64,000 nucleotides of DNA, taken from Flaveria trinervia. Lineage: Eukaryota > Streptophyta > Magnoliopsida > Asterales > Asteraceae. The position numbers were made by a program, and so were the translations under genes. The stretch covers positions 45,302,920 to 45,366,919 of the forward strand of contig CM046443.1 in assembly GCA_025506515.1 (NCBI GenBank), in the 5' to 3' direction. Below are positions 21,792 through 31,999 of the stretch, piece by piece (within the stretch, counting starts at the first letter, position 1; every line of letters begins with the position of its first letter). The notes below the pieces were generated by a model. It made no database searches. It was not told the origin of the DNA and saw only the letters and a program-made list of their open reading frames with translations.

Positions 21792-21953
21792 TGTTGATAC
21801 AATATGTACCTAGATCCTGATCTGAATGTAATATGTCTTACACGTGTGTAATTGTAAGTGTACGGGTACTTAATGAAATACAAATTTTGGTTGTGTTTAT
21901 AATGTTTAATATTTCATTAATGAGTTTTTTAACGCATATTGACTTTGATATAG
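21792..21953 (+). repeat. Truncated 3' LTR of element C
   Basis: TGTTGATACAATATGTACC and the following 150 bp match the first part of the LTRs of F (minus strand, 49442 downward and 59897 downward). Similarity ends abruptly near 21953 inside ...CATATTGACTTTGATATA, where unrelated sequence of element L begins. Confidence 0.85.
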
Positions 21954-22480
21954 AAATACCATTCTCATTGGATTTGCTAGTTTTGCTGCTAATTTCGGCA
22001 GCAGATTCGCTAGCCAAAAGCTTGAAAATGCTTAGTTTCGTCGATAGTTTCGCACGAAACAAGCTTGAACTTTCGTTCAGATGTAACTTCAGTAGCAATT
22101 TCGCTTGATGATGGAACACAAGCACTATGGAACTTTTGTTCAAAGTCTATACTTTCGCTGGGATTCTCAAAACAACCACAAAGTGTAAAACACTTGTAGT
22201 TTTGCAGGATGAAGATGCTAGTTTCACCGGAGGAACACTAAATTCGCCCGATGAATCTAAATAGCTTTTTGAACATGAAATCAATCTGAAATCACCCAAA
22301 TCTCAATGAACTTGAGATCTGATGATTACCAAGGCTTTCCCAACCAAGAATAAACAAATTTCAATCAAATTCCATATCAAATCCACTGAAATTTGATTTG
22401 GAATTGATGAACTTGTGATATTGAACTTCAACTATCATAAACCTCAAACAATCAAGAGCACAAAGGCTCTGATACCATTT
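21954..22480 (-). mobile_element. Element L: internal 5' stump (minus strand)
   Basis: On the minus strand a PBS (TGGTATCAGAGCC, 22477 down to 22465) lies three bases after a putative LTR. About 510 bp of leader-like sequence rich in GCGAAA/TTTCGC words follows, ending at the break with element C. No gag is recognisable; short frames here show no known motif. Confidence 0.6.
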
Positions 22481-23028
22481 TGATTTTCCATTTGATCAAA
22501 TTTCAGTACACTTGAGAGGTTGATTCGTTCAATAACAACAAACAACAAACACTATGACGAAGAAGAAAAACCCAAAAGCATTCAACATATAACAATCATG
22601 ATCCAATACAATAAAAAAAGATCTAGAACTCACCTCTTGCAACTTTCAAGTAAGACTTCTTCAAAGCCGAATGCTCAGTGTATTCAAACACCTAGACATT
22701 CCAACACACACAACCGAACACACAAAAGCATATAAGCACATAACCGAGGATGAAAACCAACCAAAAACAAGCCAAAACACCAAAAACTAACCTCAAATAT
22801 GCACTTCTCTTCTTCTTCACTCTAAAACCCAAAATTCAGCTTATTTCTCTCTCTAGAAAAATTGACAGAAAAAGGAGATGAATGGGTAGGCGGCCATGCC
22901 ACCTTTTGTACAAAATATTATAATATTTTGTCCTTTGTACACTTTTAACCCCTCAACTTGGGTTTTCTTGATTTTCTTTCTTTTATTATCTTTTCTTATT
23001 CTTTTAAAATTTTTTTACGTGTTAAACA
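22481..23028 (-). repeat. Putative 5' LTR of element L
   Basis: Read on the minus strand the block starts TGTTTAACACG at 23028 and ends ...AATCA at 22481, next to a good PBS. It contains a perfect 20-base palindrome (22911-22930) and a GGCGGCC motif also present in the LTRs of H and J. No second copy is in the window, so the ends are inferred. Confidence 0.55.
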
Positions 23029-23288
23029 CTCCTTTGGCATAGATGTTTGGGACATAAAAATTTCAAAAACATGAATAGATTGGTCAAGGGAAACCATGTA
23101 ATTGGTTTACCTCAAAAAGATTTTTTTTATTGACCACTGTTCATCTTGTCTCAAAATGAAACAACATAAGTCTTCCTACAAGCCAAAGCTTGTGAACCCA
23201 AACAGTTCTCCATTGAAGTTATTTCACATGGATTTTTTTAGACTAACTCATGTCATGAGCATTGGAAACAAACAATATTGTTGGTTAT
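23029..23288 (+). pseudogene. Integrase fragment M (A-like copia element)
   Basis: This 260-bp scrap aligns with element A at about 4730-4990: the end of the pre-integrase zinc domain (HCSSCLKMKQHKSSYKPKL) and the start of the integrase core. It is cut on the left by LTR L and on the right by the 5' LTR of E, so E inserted into an older integrase gene. Confidence 0.75.
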
Positions 23289-24091
23289 TGTAAGGAATAC
23301 ATGTTAAGGCTGATACAACTCAAACACTTCAAATCTCGTGCATGCTGCACAAGTACATTGAAGAAAAATGCTTTGGAAGTTTCACACATGCAACAGAAGT
23401 ATTTTAAGTGTGAAATCTTCAGAAGCCAAGACCAATATCTTCCGAAGCCAAAGATGAAGTCTTTCGAAGCTTCAGAGACAAAGTCTTCCGAAGCCAACAT
23501 TTAAAGACAGATTTCTTTCAAAGACTTTTAGCGTACATGCTTTATCTGATGTACTTTACATAAAGATGGACCCCCTTTCCACTACAACTCTGTAAAGTCA
23601 CCAACTTGCATGAGTTGGTGAAAAAGTCCATGCTTTAAGTAACTGCACACTGAGGTCTATAGTCTGTAACTTTCTACTTCATGTACTTTATCCTTTTTGT
23701 AATATATTAGGATGTGAGCTATAGCATGTCATAGTCACAAGTCAAAAGGCAATCTGCCTTTTGACTATACAATTGATTTTGTTTTGTGTCTAGTCAATTG
23801 TATCGAGCTAGCCTTCAAAGTATGGCCAACTGTAGGATGTAGTACATGTTTCTCTAGTACTTGTAACTTTTCTTTATGCTTTGTAACACTTGTAATAGAA
23901 CTTGAGAAGGCAATATACTACAATCTTGAAAACCATCTCCTTGTGTATTTTGCTATCTTGTTTTGTCTCTTATTTGCTTGTGTTCTTTGTATAATCTCTT
24001 ATGGTTAATCCAGTCTCACTGTTTGATCAGTTAAGTTAACCTCCTCTTTCTGTTGTTGTGTTGTAAGTGACCACCCTTCACCGGTCCTGCA
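23289..24091 (+). repeat. 5' LTR of element E
   Basis: It runs from TGTAAGGAATACATG to GGTCCTGCA, one base before the PBS. It holds CTTCCGAAG-type words at about 23440-23500 in its U3 half. The left boundary is inferred from the TG and from the end of integrase similarity in fragment M. Confidence 0.75.
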
Positions 24092-24092
24092 T

Positions 24093-24104
24093 TGGTATCA
24101 GAGC
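24093..24104 (+). other. Primer binding site of element E
   Basis: TGGTATCAGAGC is the canonical plant copia PBS (initiator methionine tRNA), one base after the 5' LTR. Confidence 0.9.
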
Positions 24105-24175
24105 ATTCTAGGCTCTTGCTATAAGATCTCACCATCTTTAGATTCCTCACACACACAAATACTAAACTTTTCAAA

Positions 24176-25410
24176 TGGCAACCATTTCTAAGACTGATAT
24201 GGAAACTAGAACCATGAACAAGTCCCCACTGATCACTCTTGATGACTTTGACACCTGGTGCCAAAGAATGGAAGGTTTCATCAGGTCTCTAGATTCAAGA
24301 ATGTAGGAGTCTGTTGAGAATGGACCTTACATACCAAGCACCCGTTCTGCTACTGGTGGTGGTATGATCCCCAAGGCTGTGGCTAACTACGCTGATGAAC
24401 ATAGAAGAGAGTAGAGATTGACCAGAAAGCCATGACAACCTTTCAAATTGCTCATCCTAACTCTGTATACAGAGGTTTCAAGAAATGCAAAACAGCTAAG
24501 CAGTTATGGGATGCATTGAAACTGATGTATGAGGGTTCCTCTGAAGCCAAGGAGAACAAGAAGGATCTTCTAAAGTAGTAGTTTGAAAAATTCACCTTCA
24601 AAGTTGGTGAAACCATGACTCAGCAATATTTAAGGTATGTTGAGATTGTGGATACCCTAGTGGATGGAGGAGTTCTTGTTGAGAACAGAGACATTGCAAG
24701 GAAGTTCATGTCCCTACTTCCTAGGCAATGGACACACTACTGTGTGGTTATCAAGAGAAGTGAGAATCTGAAAACTCTGACTCTGACAGAGTTGTATGGG
24801 ATTCTCAGTGGCTACCGGATGGAGATGAACATGCAAGGTTCATCTGGAAACTCCAACAATCAAATGGGTTTAGCCCTTCATGTGGTTGAAAGGGATAGCA
24901 TGGAACCCCAACATCATCTCATATGCTACCCTGACAACTCACAAAAAGGTCCTTTCATCACTTCCCTTGAGACACCAAGGGAGAACTACACTCAAGGAAG
25001 CCCATTCCAAGAGACAAGTTCTTCTCAAGCCTTTGAGTCCTCTGATGAAAGTTGTGGCAACTCTCTTTTCACCCTTGAAGACCTGGACTGTATCCACCCA
25101 AATGATTTGGAGTACATGGAATAGTCCAGTAGATGGCTCTTCTCACTCACAGAGCCAAGAAGTTCTATAAGCGGACTTGAAGGAAGTTCCCCAGCAATGC
25201 AACCAGTGGAAAGTTTGGACTGGACAAAGGCAAAGTCAAGTATTACAACCATAACTTGATGGCCACTTTGCTAGGGAGTGTAAGGAACAAGAATAAGTGT
25301 AGGTCAAGAACAATCCAGACCAAACTACACTGACAAGGCTACCCAGAATGAGAAGCCAAAGCAGCAAGTTGTAGTTGTTGTTGAAGAAGGAGGCTTCGAC
25401 TAGAGCTTTT
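24176..25410 (+). pseudogene. gag: gag of element E
   Basis: The start is ATG 24176 (MATISKTDMETRTMNKSPL). The gag core reads LITLDDFDTWCQRMEGFI, then stops at 24305. It continues as KTAKQLWDALKLMYEGSSEA, a TAG, and a clean frame 24615-25124 with TQQYLRYVEIVDTLVDGG and FMSLLPRQWTHYCVVIKR. The zinc knuckle near 25240-25290 is degenerate: GHFAREC-like residues remain but the first cysteines are gone. It cannot make a full nucleocapsid. Confidence 0.82.
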
Positions 25411-26370
25411 AGGTGGAAGATGCTTTTCCAAACCAAGCACTGATGGCAGATCATGATGAAGCCAAGGTATTGGAACATCTCTGTACCGCTGAATGCTTTG
25501 CTAAAGTTAATCGATACTGGTCCTACAACTTAGAAATGAGATCTGATCTTGAGTCCTTAAACATTTTAAAAGCTGATGTTAGAAAGTCTGAAAATGAGAT
25601 AGAGGACTTAGAGAAAACTATTTTAGTTCTAAAACATGAGCATACAAATTTTAGGACTCAGATCAAAGATCTCATAACAAGCTGACTGAGTGCCAGGCTG
25701 AGCTTGTGATCAGTAAAGCCAGGGAAGAAAACTGTGTTCTTAAGAAGAGACCTTCAAGAACATGATATCCTCATCCCTGCACAACAAGGTATGCTATCAA
25801 AACAGTAGGGACTGGGTTCTAATAAGATAGCTCCTCCATACATAATCTTGTCTGTAAGATCACCCAAGTGTGGAACTTGTGAAGATGAGCTTCCTCTCAT
25901 AGACCCTTTAAGTGAGAGGATGAAGAAGTGACAGAGAAGAATTCCTTTGAGAAGAGTGAAGAGGAGGATTCTAAGAAGGGACATTATCCTTCTGAGGAGA
26001 AGAAGAAGGCTGTGATGACCAAGTCAATAAGGAACTTGATCAGAAAGAGCAAAAGAAGGCTCAAGAGATCAAGGCTACTTTTGACTCCAACTAAACAAGT
26101 TTTTTTATCTCTGCAAGGTTTGAAGTATGAAGACTGAAACATCCACCTAAACTCTTCTGCTAAAGTTCTGGTTCATGTTCAAATCATCTCAGTACCAAGA
26201 AAGGCTGATCTATTGTGTAACACGCTACATGCTTGAACACCACTTCAAGAACAGTCCTCAGCCTAAAAGGACTATCTTCGCACTGCAAAGAGAAGGTGGA
26301 GAAGGGATGTGATCAAGTCAGTCTTGTTCTCAGCAGAAGTTGTTGTGAAGAAGAAAAGTGAGTGTGTCAT
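25411..26370 (+). pseudogene. Coiled-coil gag tail of element E
   Basis: After the knuckle a frame at 25413-25685 encodes a heptad-rich helix (SLNILKADVRKSENEIEDLE...), the equivalent of the coiled-coil tail in C. The rest to 26370 is Lys/Glu-rich in broken frames. It ends at GTCAT (26366-26370), the left target duplication of insertion H. Confidence 0.65.
26366..26370 (+). other. Target site duplication of H, left (GTCAT)
   Basis: GTCAT here and at 34487-34491 bracket element H exactly; 5 bp is the normal copia duplication. Confidence 0.85.
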
Positions 26371-27073
26371 AGTAGGGGTTTTAACAAGTTTATCAAAGCT
26401 CATATAATCTTGTTTATATGAAAACGCAGGGAATATATATGTTTTAAAACATGTTAATAAGATGATTATTAACCATTTAATAAAGAACCCCATGCCATGG
26501 ATCATTATACAAGTGCATACAAAAGATAAACATGAGATGATGATACTACAACCTTTGTAGCTGCTCAAAACCGAATTTCTTGAGGTGAAAGAAGATGAAA
26601 AACGTGGCTGAATCTTCAAGGAAGAAGACCTCAAGAGGTGATACCCCAAGCTTGTACAAACACCTTTGATTGCTAGGAATCTTGACACCAAATTTTCAGC
26701 AACCAAAAACACTTTGAAAGCTGAAAATTCTGCTTCTTTTCTCCTTCAAAACCGTGAGATAGAGAGAGAGATTGAGAGAGTTCTCAAGTGTGTGTGTGTG
26801 AGAAGAGAGAGGAGCAAGAGAGTTCAAGTGTGGTGTAATGCATGGCCTTGGAACTAAAAAAAGGGGGGAACCAAGACAAAGGGGCGGCCGAAAATTGGCA
26901 CCCTTTGTCTCCCCTTTGATCCAATTTTTTTAAACAAACTAAAACACTCTTGCCCCTTATGAATTAAATTAAACCATTTTAATTTTATATCACTAACACA
27001 CACACTATTATTGTCATTGTCAAACTAATTTAAAAAATGAACAAATAATCCCATATGAACAATATATATATAT

Positions 27074-27116
<43 letters not shown>

Positions 27117-27320
27117 TAATATATATAACTTGTTCATTCGCAAAAGCAATGATTTAGAAAACCCGGTTTCTAAATTGGTGTTTTATTTATTTGTTGATCT
27201 AATCAACAAATAAATATTTGTCGGTGTTTGTTTGGCTTGTTATTGGGTATGACCCGACTTGGATCATATCACACTAGCCACATCAATTTAATATATATCT
27301 TGGGCAGATCATTTCTTTCA
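26371..27320 (-). repeat. 3' LTR of element H
   Basis: On the minus strand it starts TGAAAGAAATGATCTGCCC and should end CCCCTACA; the outermost base pair is changed here (the left edge reads AGTAGGGG). It includes an AT dinucleotide run (27062-27127) and a GGGCGGCCGAAAA motif. Confidence 0.9.
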
Positions 27321-28084
27321 ATCTCCCACTTGCACAAGATTTATAGAAGATTGATGCAAGCAGCAAATAACGCCTAGCAACGGTTTGCTACCCCTAATGT
27401 ATATGACTAAGTGCCATTCAATAACATCATCCTTTTCAAGTACCTTACTTGAAAATGTTTTAGGTGAATTAATCATCTATCCTTTTGTTGCAGATGTCAT
27501 GTTAAATCCAAGAGACACAGAATAGTCATTCTCTGATGATTTAACTTTAACAGGCCTTAGACATCTAACTCTCAACGAATAAGAGGAACAAATTCCATCT
27601 TGACTACATACGTCTCTCACAATCACCTCATGTCATACCTGTACTCAGCCTTATGTACTGCCTTTTCAGAACAGCAAAGGACTAAGTCAAAGTACAATAC
27701 TTGGTGAATATCAAGACCCAATATGTATCTCAGGTCTGAGGATACAATGATATTCGCCTTTACTCAAAATTTCTTATGACTAATCAGAAAGATTCCATGC
27801 AGAAATAATTGAGAGCGGGTCAGTCCAATATCTATATCCCATAGATATCAATGAACCTTGGTAGCAATCTCTTGCTTTATACTCATACCTTATGAATATC
27901 AACCAATCCAAGTTCAGTATAGTCTTACATTCATAGTTGTTCCCACAAGTATGATCGACTACGGACGAGAATAATTTATTTATTCACGGATTTAAACATG
28001 CTAAAATAGAAGAACAAACAAAATTATAACCATATAATTAAGTCAAATAACATTAGTTCCAATATCCAAATACAAAATACAACA
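27321..28084 (-). other. 3' untranslated region and polypurine tract of H
   Basis: This is non-coding sequence between the RNase H stop and the LTR. The polypurine tract (AAGTGGGAGAT on the minus strand) occupies 27321-27332. The same region is found in J at 61954-62720. No gene is present. Confidence 0.75.
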
Positions 28085-28825
28085 TCAAACCCAGTCACTT
28101 GAATATCTAAGTCCCATGGCACAAGCATGACCTTCATGCTTTGCCTTATCAAGGAGTTTTGTGAGTGGATCCGCAACGTTTTTATCAGTGTGGACTTTGC
28201 GAATACATATCTTTCCTTTTTCAACTTCATCCCTTATGTAGTTAAATCTCCGTTCAATGTGCCGAGTCTTTTGATGAGCACGAGGTTCCTTGATTTGAGC
28301 AATCGCACCCTCGTTGTCACAAAATATCTCTAGGGGATCCTGAATGGAAGGGACTACCCCTAGATCGGCTATGAATTTCTTCATCCATGCAGCTTCCTGT
28401 GCTGCCATTGAAGCGGCGACGTATTCTGACTCTGTAGTGGACAACGCTACGACTTCTTGCTTTGAGCTTTTCCAAGAAACAGCTCCCCCATTCAGAATAA
28501 ATGTACCCCGATTGAGATCGTGAATCATCTCGATCGGTTTGGAAACTCGCATCCGTGTAACCTTTTACAACGAGTTCCTCTTCACCAGACCCGTAGATCA
28601 AGAACATGTCCTTAGTCCTCTTTGGTACTTCAGAATGTTCTTGACAGCCATCCAATGACTATCACCAGGATTTTGCTGGTATCTACTTGTCATGCTTAAA
28701 GCGCATGACACGTCTGGTCTAGTGCATATCATTGCATACATGATGGATCCTATAGCAGATGCATATGGGATTGCCTTCATTCTATTTTGCTCCTCCTTGG
28801 AGCTTGGACATTGAGTTGTACTCAA
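28085..28825 (-). pseudogene. pol: RNase H of element H
   Basis: Three frames must be joined. 28825-28598 holds MYAMICTRPDVSCALSMTSR (end of RT/connection), 28655-28317 holds VVKGYTDASFQTDRDD (first Asp), and 28552-28085 holds LSTTESEYVAAS (Glu), IFCDNEGAIAQ (Asp) and the end of pol (YSSDWV). Frame changes lie near 28600-28650 and 28500-28550. J has the same enzyme unbroken. Confidence 0.85.
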
Positions 28826-30456
28826 TATTGTCCCTCTTGAATAGGTACATTACCTTTCTTAGAGTTTTCCATCTTGAACCTTTTCAAGATTTTGTCAATG
28901 TATGCACTTTGATTCAAACCAATTAGCCGTCTTGATCTATCCCTATAGATCTTTATTCCCAGAATATAGGCGGCTTCACCAAGATCCTTTATGGAAAAAC
29001 AACTTCCAAGCCAGGTTTTTACACCTTCCATGGTTGGAATGTCGTTTCCAAACAGTAGTATGTCATCAACATACAATACTAGGAAGGTTATTGTGCTCCC
29101 ACTAGCCTTCTTATACACGCAAGCCTCATCAGCGTTTTTGATGAAGCCAAATTTCTTTACTTCATCATCAAAACGGTGATTCCAACTTCTTGATGCTTGT
29201 TTCAATCCATAGATTGATTTCATTAACTTGCATACTTTATTAGGATATTTTGGATCGACAAAACCTTCAGGCTGAACCATATAGACATCTTCCTCAAGAT
29301 GTCCATTTAGGAAAGCGGTTTTGACATCCATTTGCCAAATCTCATAATCATAATGAGCTGCTATGGCAAACAATATCCTTATAGACTTAAGCATTGCAAC
29401 AGGTGAGAAGGTTTCATCATAATCAACCCCTTGAGTTTGAGTGAAACCCTTTGCTACAAGTCTAGCTTTGTAAGTATCCAAGTTTCCATGCATATCGGTT
29501 TTCTTCTTGAAAACCCACTTACTTCCAACTACTTTGGAATTAAGAGGTGGCTCAACAAGTTCCCAAACTTGATTGTCATACATGGATTGCATCTCAACGT
29601 TCATGGCCTCAAGCCATTTGTCACAATCCAAATTGGACACTGCATCATGATATGTGGCTGGTTCATCTGAATCCACCACATAGCATCCATCCATGAAAAA
29701 TCCGTATCTTTCAGGTGGATTACTAGTTCTACCACTTCTGCGAACGTTTTGTGTGTATTGATCAACCGCTTGATCATCCTCAACATCCTCACGTTGAGTG
29801 CTAGTTTCAACCAAACGTGCATCGGGCTGTGTTTCTTGATCCTCCTCAAGATCCACTGTTCTACTGCTAGTTCCTTCCATAAGGAACTTAGTTTCTAAGA
29901 ACTCACCCTTTCTGGCAACAAACACTTTTTGTTCCAGTGGATCATAGAAATAATATCCCATAGAATCTCTAGGATATCCAACAAAGATACACTTGGTGGA
30001 TCGGACATCTAATTTGTTTGGGGTGGGAGTCTTAACATAAACCTCACAACCCCAGACCCTTAAGTACGATAGGGATGGAACTCTTCCATGCCATATCTCA
30101 AAAGGTGTCTTTTCCACCTTTTTGGTTGGGGCCATATTCAGAATACGGGCCGCGGAGAGCAAAGCGAAACCCCAAAATGATAGAGGTAATGTGCTTCTAG
30201 CCATCATAGATCGAACCATATCCAATAAGGTTCGATTCCTCCTCTCAGACACACCATTATGTTGTGGTGTTCCAGGTGGAGTGAGTTGTGAGACAATCCC
30301 ACAACTCCTAAGATGATCTTGAAAAACATCACTTAGGTATTCGCCACCTCTATCGGTGCGGAGAATTTTAATTGACCTGTTGAGTTGATTTTCTACTTCA
30401 TTCTTGAAGATTTTGAACATTTCAAAAGCTTCATCTTTGTGCCTTAATAAGTACAC
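28822..30456 (-). CDS. pol: Integrase core and reverse transcriptase of element H
   Basis: This is the longest intact coding stretch of the window (544 codons). Integrase: ILRTDRGGEY (second Asp) and NGVSERRNRT (Glu, 35 residues on), then the post-core FVGYPRDSMGYYFYDP. A linker with RRSGRTSNPPERYG leads to RT: LDTYKARLVAKGFTQTQGVD, QMDVKTAFLNGHLEED, ASRSWNHRFDDEVKKFGF, LYVDDILLFGND (catalytic box intact) and IKDLGEAAYILGIKIYRDR. The frame ends just before the RNase H connection. The first integrase Asp lies in the neighbouring frame at 30728-30444, so the whole pol is split by one frameshift near 30455. Confidence 0.9.
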   Translation of the reverse strand: MYLLRHKDEAFEMFKIFKNEVENQLNRSIKILRTDRGGEYLSDVFQDHLRSCGIVSQLTPPGTPQHNGVSERRNRTLLDMVRSMMARSTLPLSFWGFALLSAARILNMAPTKKVEKTPFEIWHGRVPSLSYLRVWGCEVYVKTPTPNKLDVRSTKCIFVGYPRDSMGYYFYDPLEQKVFVARKGEFLETKFLMEGTSSRTVDLEEDQETQPDARLVETSTQREDVEDDQAVDQYTQNVRRSGRTSNPPERYGFFMDGCYVVDSDEPATYHDAVSNLDCDKWLEAMNVEMQSMYDNQVWELVEPPLNSKVVGSKWVFKKKTDMHGNLDTYKARLVAKGFTQTQGVDYDETFSPVAMLKSIRILFAIAAHYDYEIWQMDVKTAFLNGHLEEDVYMVQPEGFVDPKYPNKVCKLMKSIYGLKQASRSWNHRFDDEVKKFGFIKNADEACVYKKASGSTITFLVLYVDDILLFGNDIPTMEGVKTWLGSCFSIKDLGEAAYILGIKIYRDRSRRLIGLNQSAYIDKILKRFKMENSKKGNVPIQEGQY

Positions 30457-30988
30457 ATACCCATACGACTATAATCGTCGGTAAAGGTAATGAAGTATCT
30501 TTCACCATTCCTAGTCATTGGCTTAAAAGGACCACATACATCCGAATGTATGATACCTAATAAATCTTTTGCCCTTTCGTTAGTTCCACTAAAGGGTGCC
30601 TTAGTCATTTTACCTTGTAAACAAGATTCACATACATCAAATGAATCATATTCATTTGTTTTTAAAAGACCATTCTTTTGAAGTGTTTGTATACGTTTCT
30701 TGTTTATATGACCAGGCGGCAATGCCAAAGGTAGGTATCACTCAAATCTAATTTGAGTCTTTTGGTGGTTGCTTGGTATATTGAGCTATCATATGTTACG
30801 TTTTCATGAACCAATTCATAAATACCATTACAAGGTATAGCTTTAAAATAAAATACATGATTTAAAGAAACATGAATATCATTGTCAACAAACTTGAAAT
30901 CATAATCATATTGTCTTAAACGGGAAACAGAAATTATGTTCCTAGTCAAACTAGGAGCATATAATACATTATATAAAATGACTTCCAA
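30444..30988 (-). pseudogene. pol: Pre-integrase zinc domain and integrase start of element H
   Basis: The frame 30988-30704 ends LYAPSLTRNIISVSRL... and TYLWHCRL (first His of the zinc domain). The frame 30728-30444 gives GHINKKRIQTL, CESCLQGKMTK (Cys pair) and LLGIIHSDVCGPF (first catalytic Asp). The two overlap through a frameshift near 30710. It continues as the intact frame beginning at 30456. Confidence 0.85.
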
Positions 30989-31188
30989 ACCATTGGAAGC
31001 TTCAAAATGTAGTCTCCTTGGGCTTCAACGTGAACCTTTGCACCATTGCCCATGAATAGACTTATTTCCCCTTTTGCATAATGCTTATTTCTTTTGAACC
31101 CCTGCAATAAATTGCAAATGTGAGTTCCACATCCGGTATCTAATACCCATGTGTTAGAAGAAATAACATTTAGCTCAACATGTATCAT
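30946..31188 (-). pseudogene. pol: Aspartic protease of element H
   Basis: TWVLDTGCGTHICN shows the catalytic D-T-G. It follows directly on gag without the acceptor-like block seen in the Sirevirus-like elements. A frame change near 30960 links it to the pre-integrase domain. Confidence 0.85.
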
Positions 31189-31999
31189 GTAAATTATACC
31201 TGAGGTTTGCCCTGCATCCCTCTTCTCTCAACTCTTTGAGATAGACTGGACAATTTCTCATCCAATGCCCTATCTCACCACATTTGAAGCATGGGTCGTT
31301 TACAGCAACCTTTTGCTTCTTTTCCTTGGGCTTCGGAGGTTCCGCCCTAACAACCATCTTCCCTTCTTTCCTCCAACGTGCCCCTTTCCTTTGCAACATT
31401 TGCCTTAGGAGGGGGTAGAGACCTCTTTCTCTCCCACCTTCATTAATGGTGAGAACGGGTAAAACCCTTTTACCCATTCCCGCCTCAGCTGATTTGAGCA
31501 TCGAATGAAGTTCATTTATGCTCTTGTCCCATCCGTTCATGTTGTAATTCATGACGAATGCCTCAAACCTTTTAGATAGGCCATTAAGGATCAAATCCGT
31601 GGCCAACTCCTTTGAGACAGGACAATTTAGCCTTTGAAGGCGGTCGATGTGGCTTTTCATCTTAAGAACATAAGACGAAACTGATTGGGATTCTTCCATC
31701 CGACATGCATGAAGCGCTCGAACCGTTTCGAAGCGCTCCACTCTAGCTTGTTGCTGGAACGTTTCCCGCAACTGAGTGATCATGTCATAGGCTCCATGGA
31801 GCTCATACTCCTTTTGGAGTTCGGGTGTCATACTTGCTAACATTAAGCAAGAGACTTGGACGGAGTCTTCCACATATTTAACCCAATCATTATAGGCCTC
31901 CACATCCTCCTCGTTAGGTTCATCGGGGATGGGATCATCAAGAATGTAGGCCCGCTTTTCTTGCTTGAGAACAATTCTCAAGTTGCGGTACCAATCCAT
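31175..31999 (-). CDS. gag: gag of element H
   Basis: The 274-codon frame begins MDWYRNLRIVLKQEKRAY. The true family start lies about 20 residues upstream: on the minus strand NDVPNQNNQSLRAIL precedes it in another frame (about 32070-32030), so a one-base shift near 32020 separates the N-terminus. The core has LHACRMEESQSVSSYVLKMK and LILNGLSKRFEAFVMNYN, and a zinc knuckle CFKCGEIGHWMRNC is intact at about residues 243-256. It is compact, with no coiled-coil tail. Confidence 0.87.
   Translation of the reverse strand: MDWYRNLRIVLKQEKRAYILDDPIPDEPNEEDVEAYNDWVKYVEDSVQVSCLMLASMTPELQKEYELHGAYDMITQLRETFQQQARVERFETVRALHACRMEESQSVSSYVLKMKSHIDRLQRLNCPVSKELATDLILNGLSKRFEAFVMNYNMNGWDKSINELHSMLKSAEAGMGKRVLPVLTINEGGRERGLYPLLRQMLQRKGARWRKEGKMVVRAEPPKPKEKKQKVAVNDPCFKCGEIGHWMRNCPVYLKELREEGCRANLRYNLHDTC

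Larger units (their letters stand above)
11243..21953 (+). mobile_element. Element C: Sirevirus-like copia element with aORF, both LTRs damaged
   Basis: Plus-strand order is PBS, leader with palindromes, gag, coiled-coil tail, protease, integrase, RT, RNase H, internal polypurine tract (about 18099-18108), 2-kb non-coding region, aORF, polypurine tract (21779-21790) and a 3' LTR truncated at about 21953. The same family appears as K (plus) and F (minus), which allows lesions to be recognised by comparison. The 5' LTR is missing. Protease and RT active sites are mutated and the frame is broken many times, so it is inert. Confidence 0.88.

Noticed and set aside
21838..22143. Open frames on both strands (about 90-100 codons) between C and L
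   Set aside because: Opposite-strand mirror frames over the leader of element L with no recognisable motif; the region is explained as L's leader next to its PBS.
22300..23000. A possible host gene or UTR between elements C and E
   Set aside because: A good minus-strand PBS, TG/CA ends and the GGCGGCC motif make a retrotransposon LTR the better reading, and no exon-like coding stretch is seen.
27060..27130. The AT dinucleotide runs of the H LTRs as an origin or special structure
   Set aside because: Simple AT microsatellites differing in length between the two LTRs; ordinary slippage explains them.
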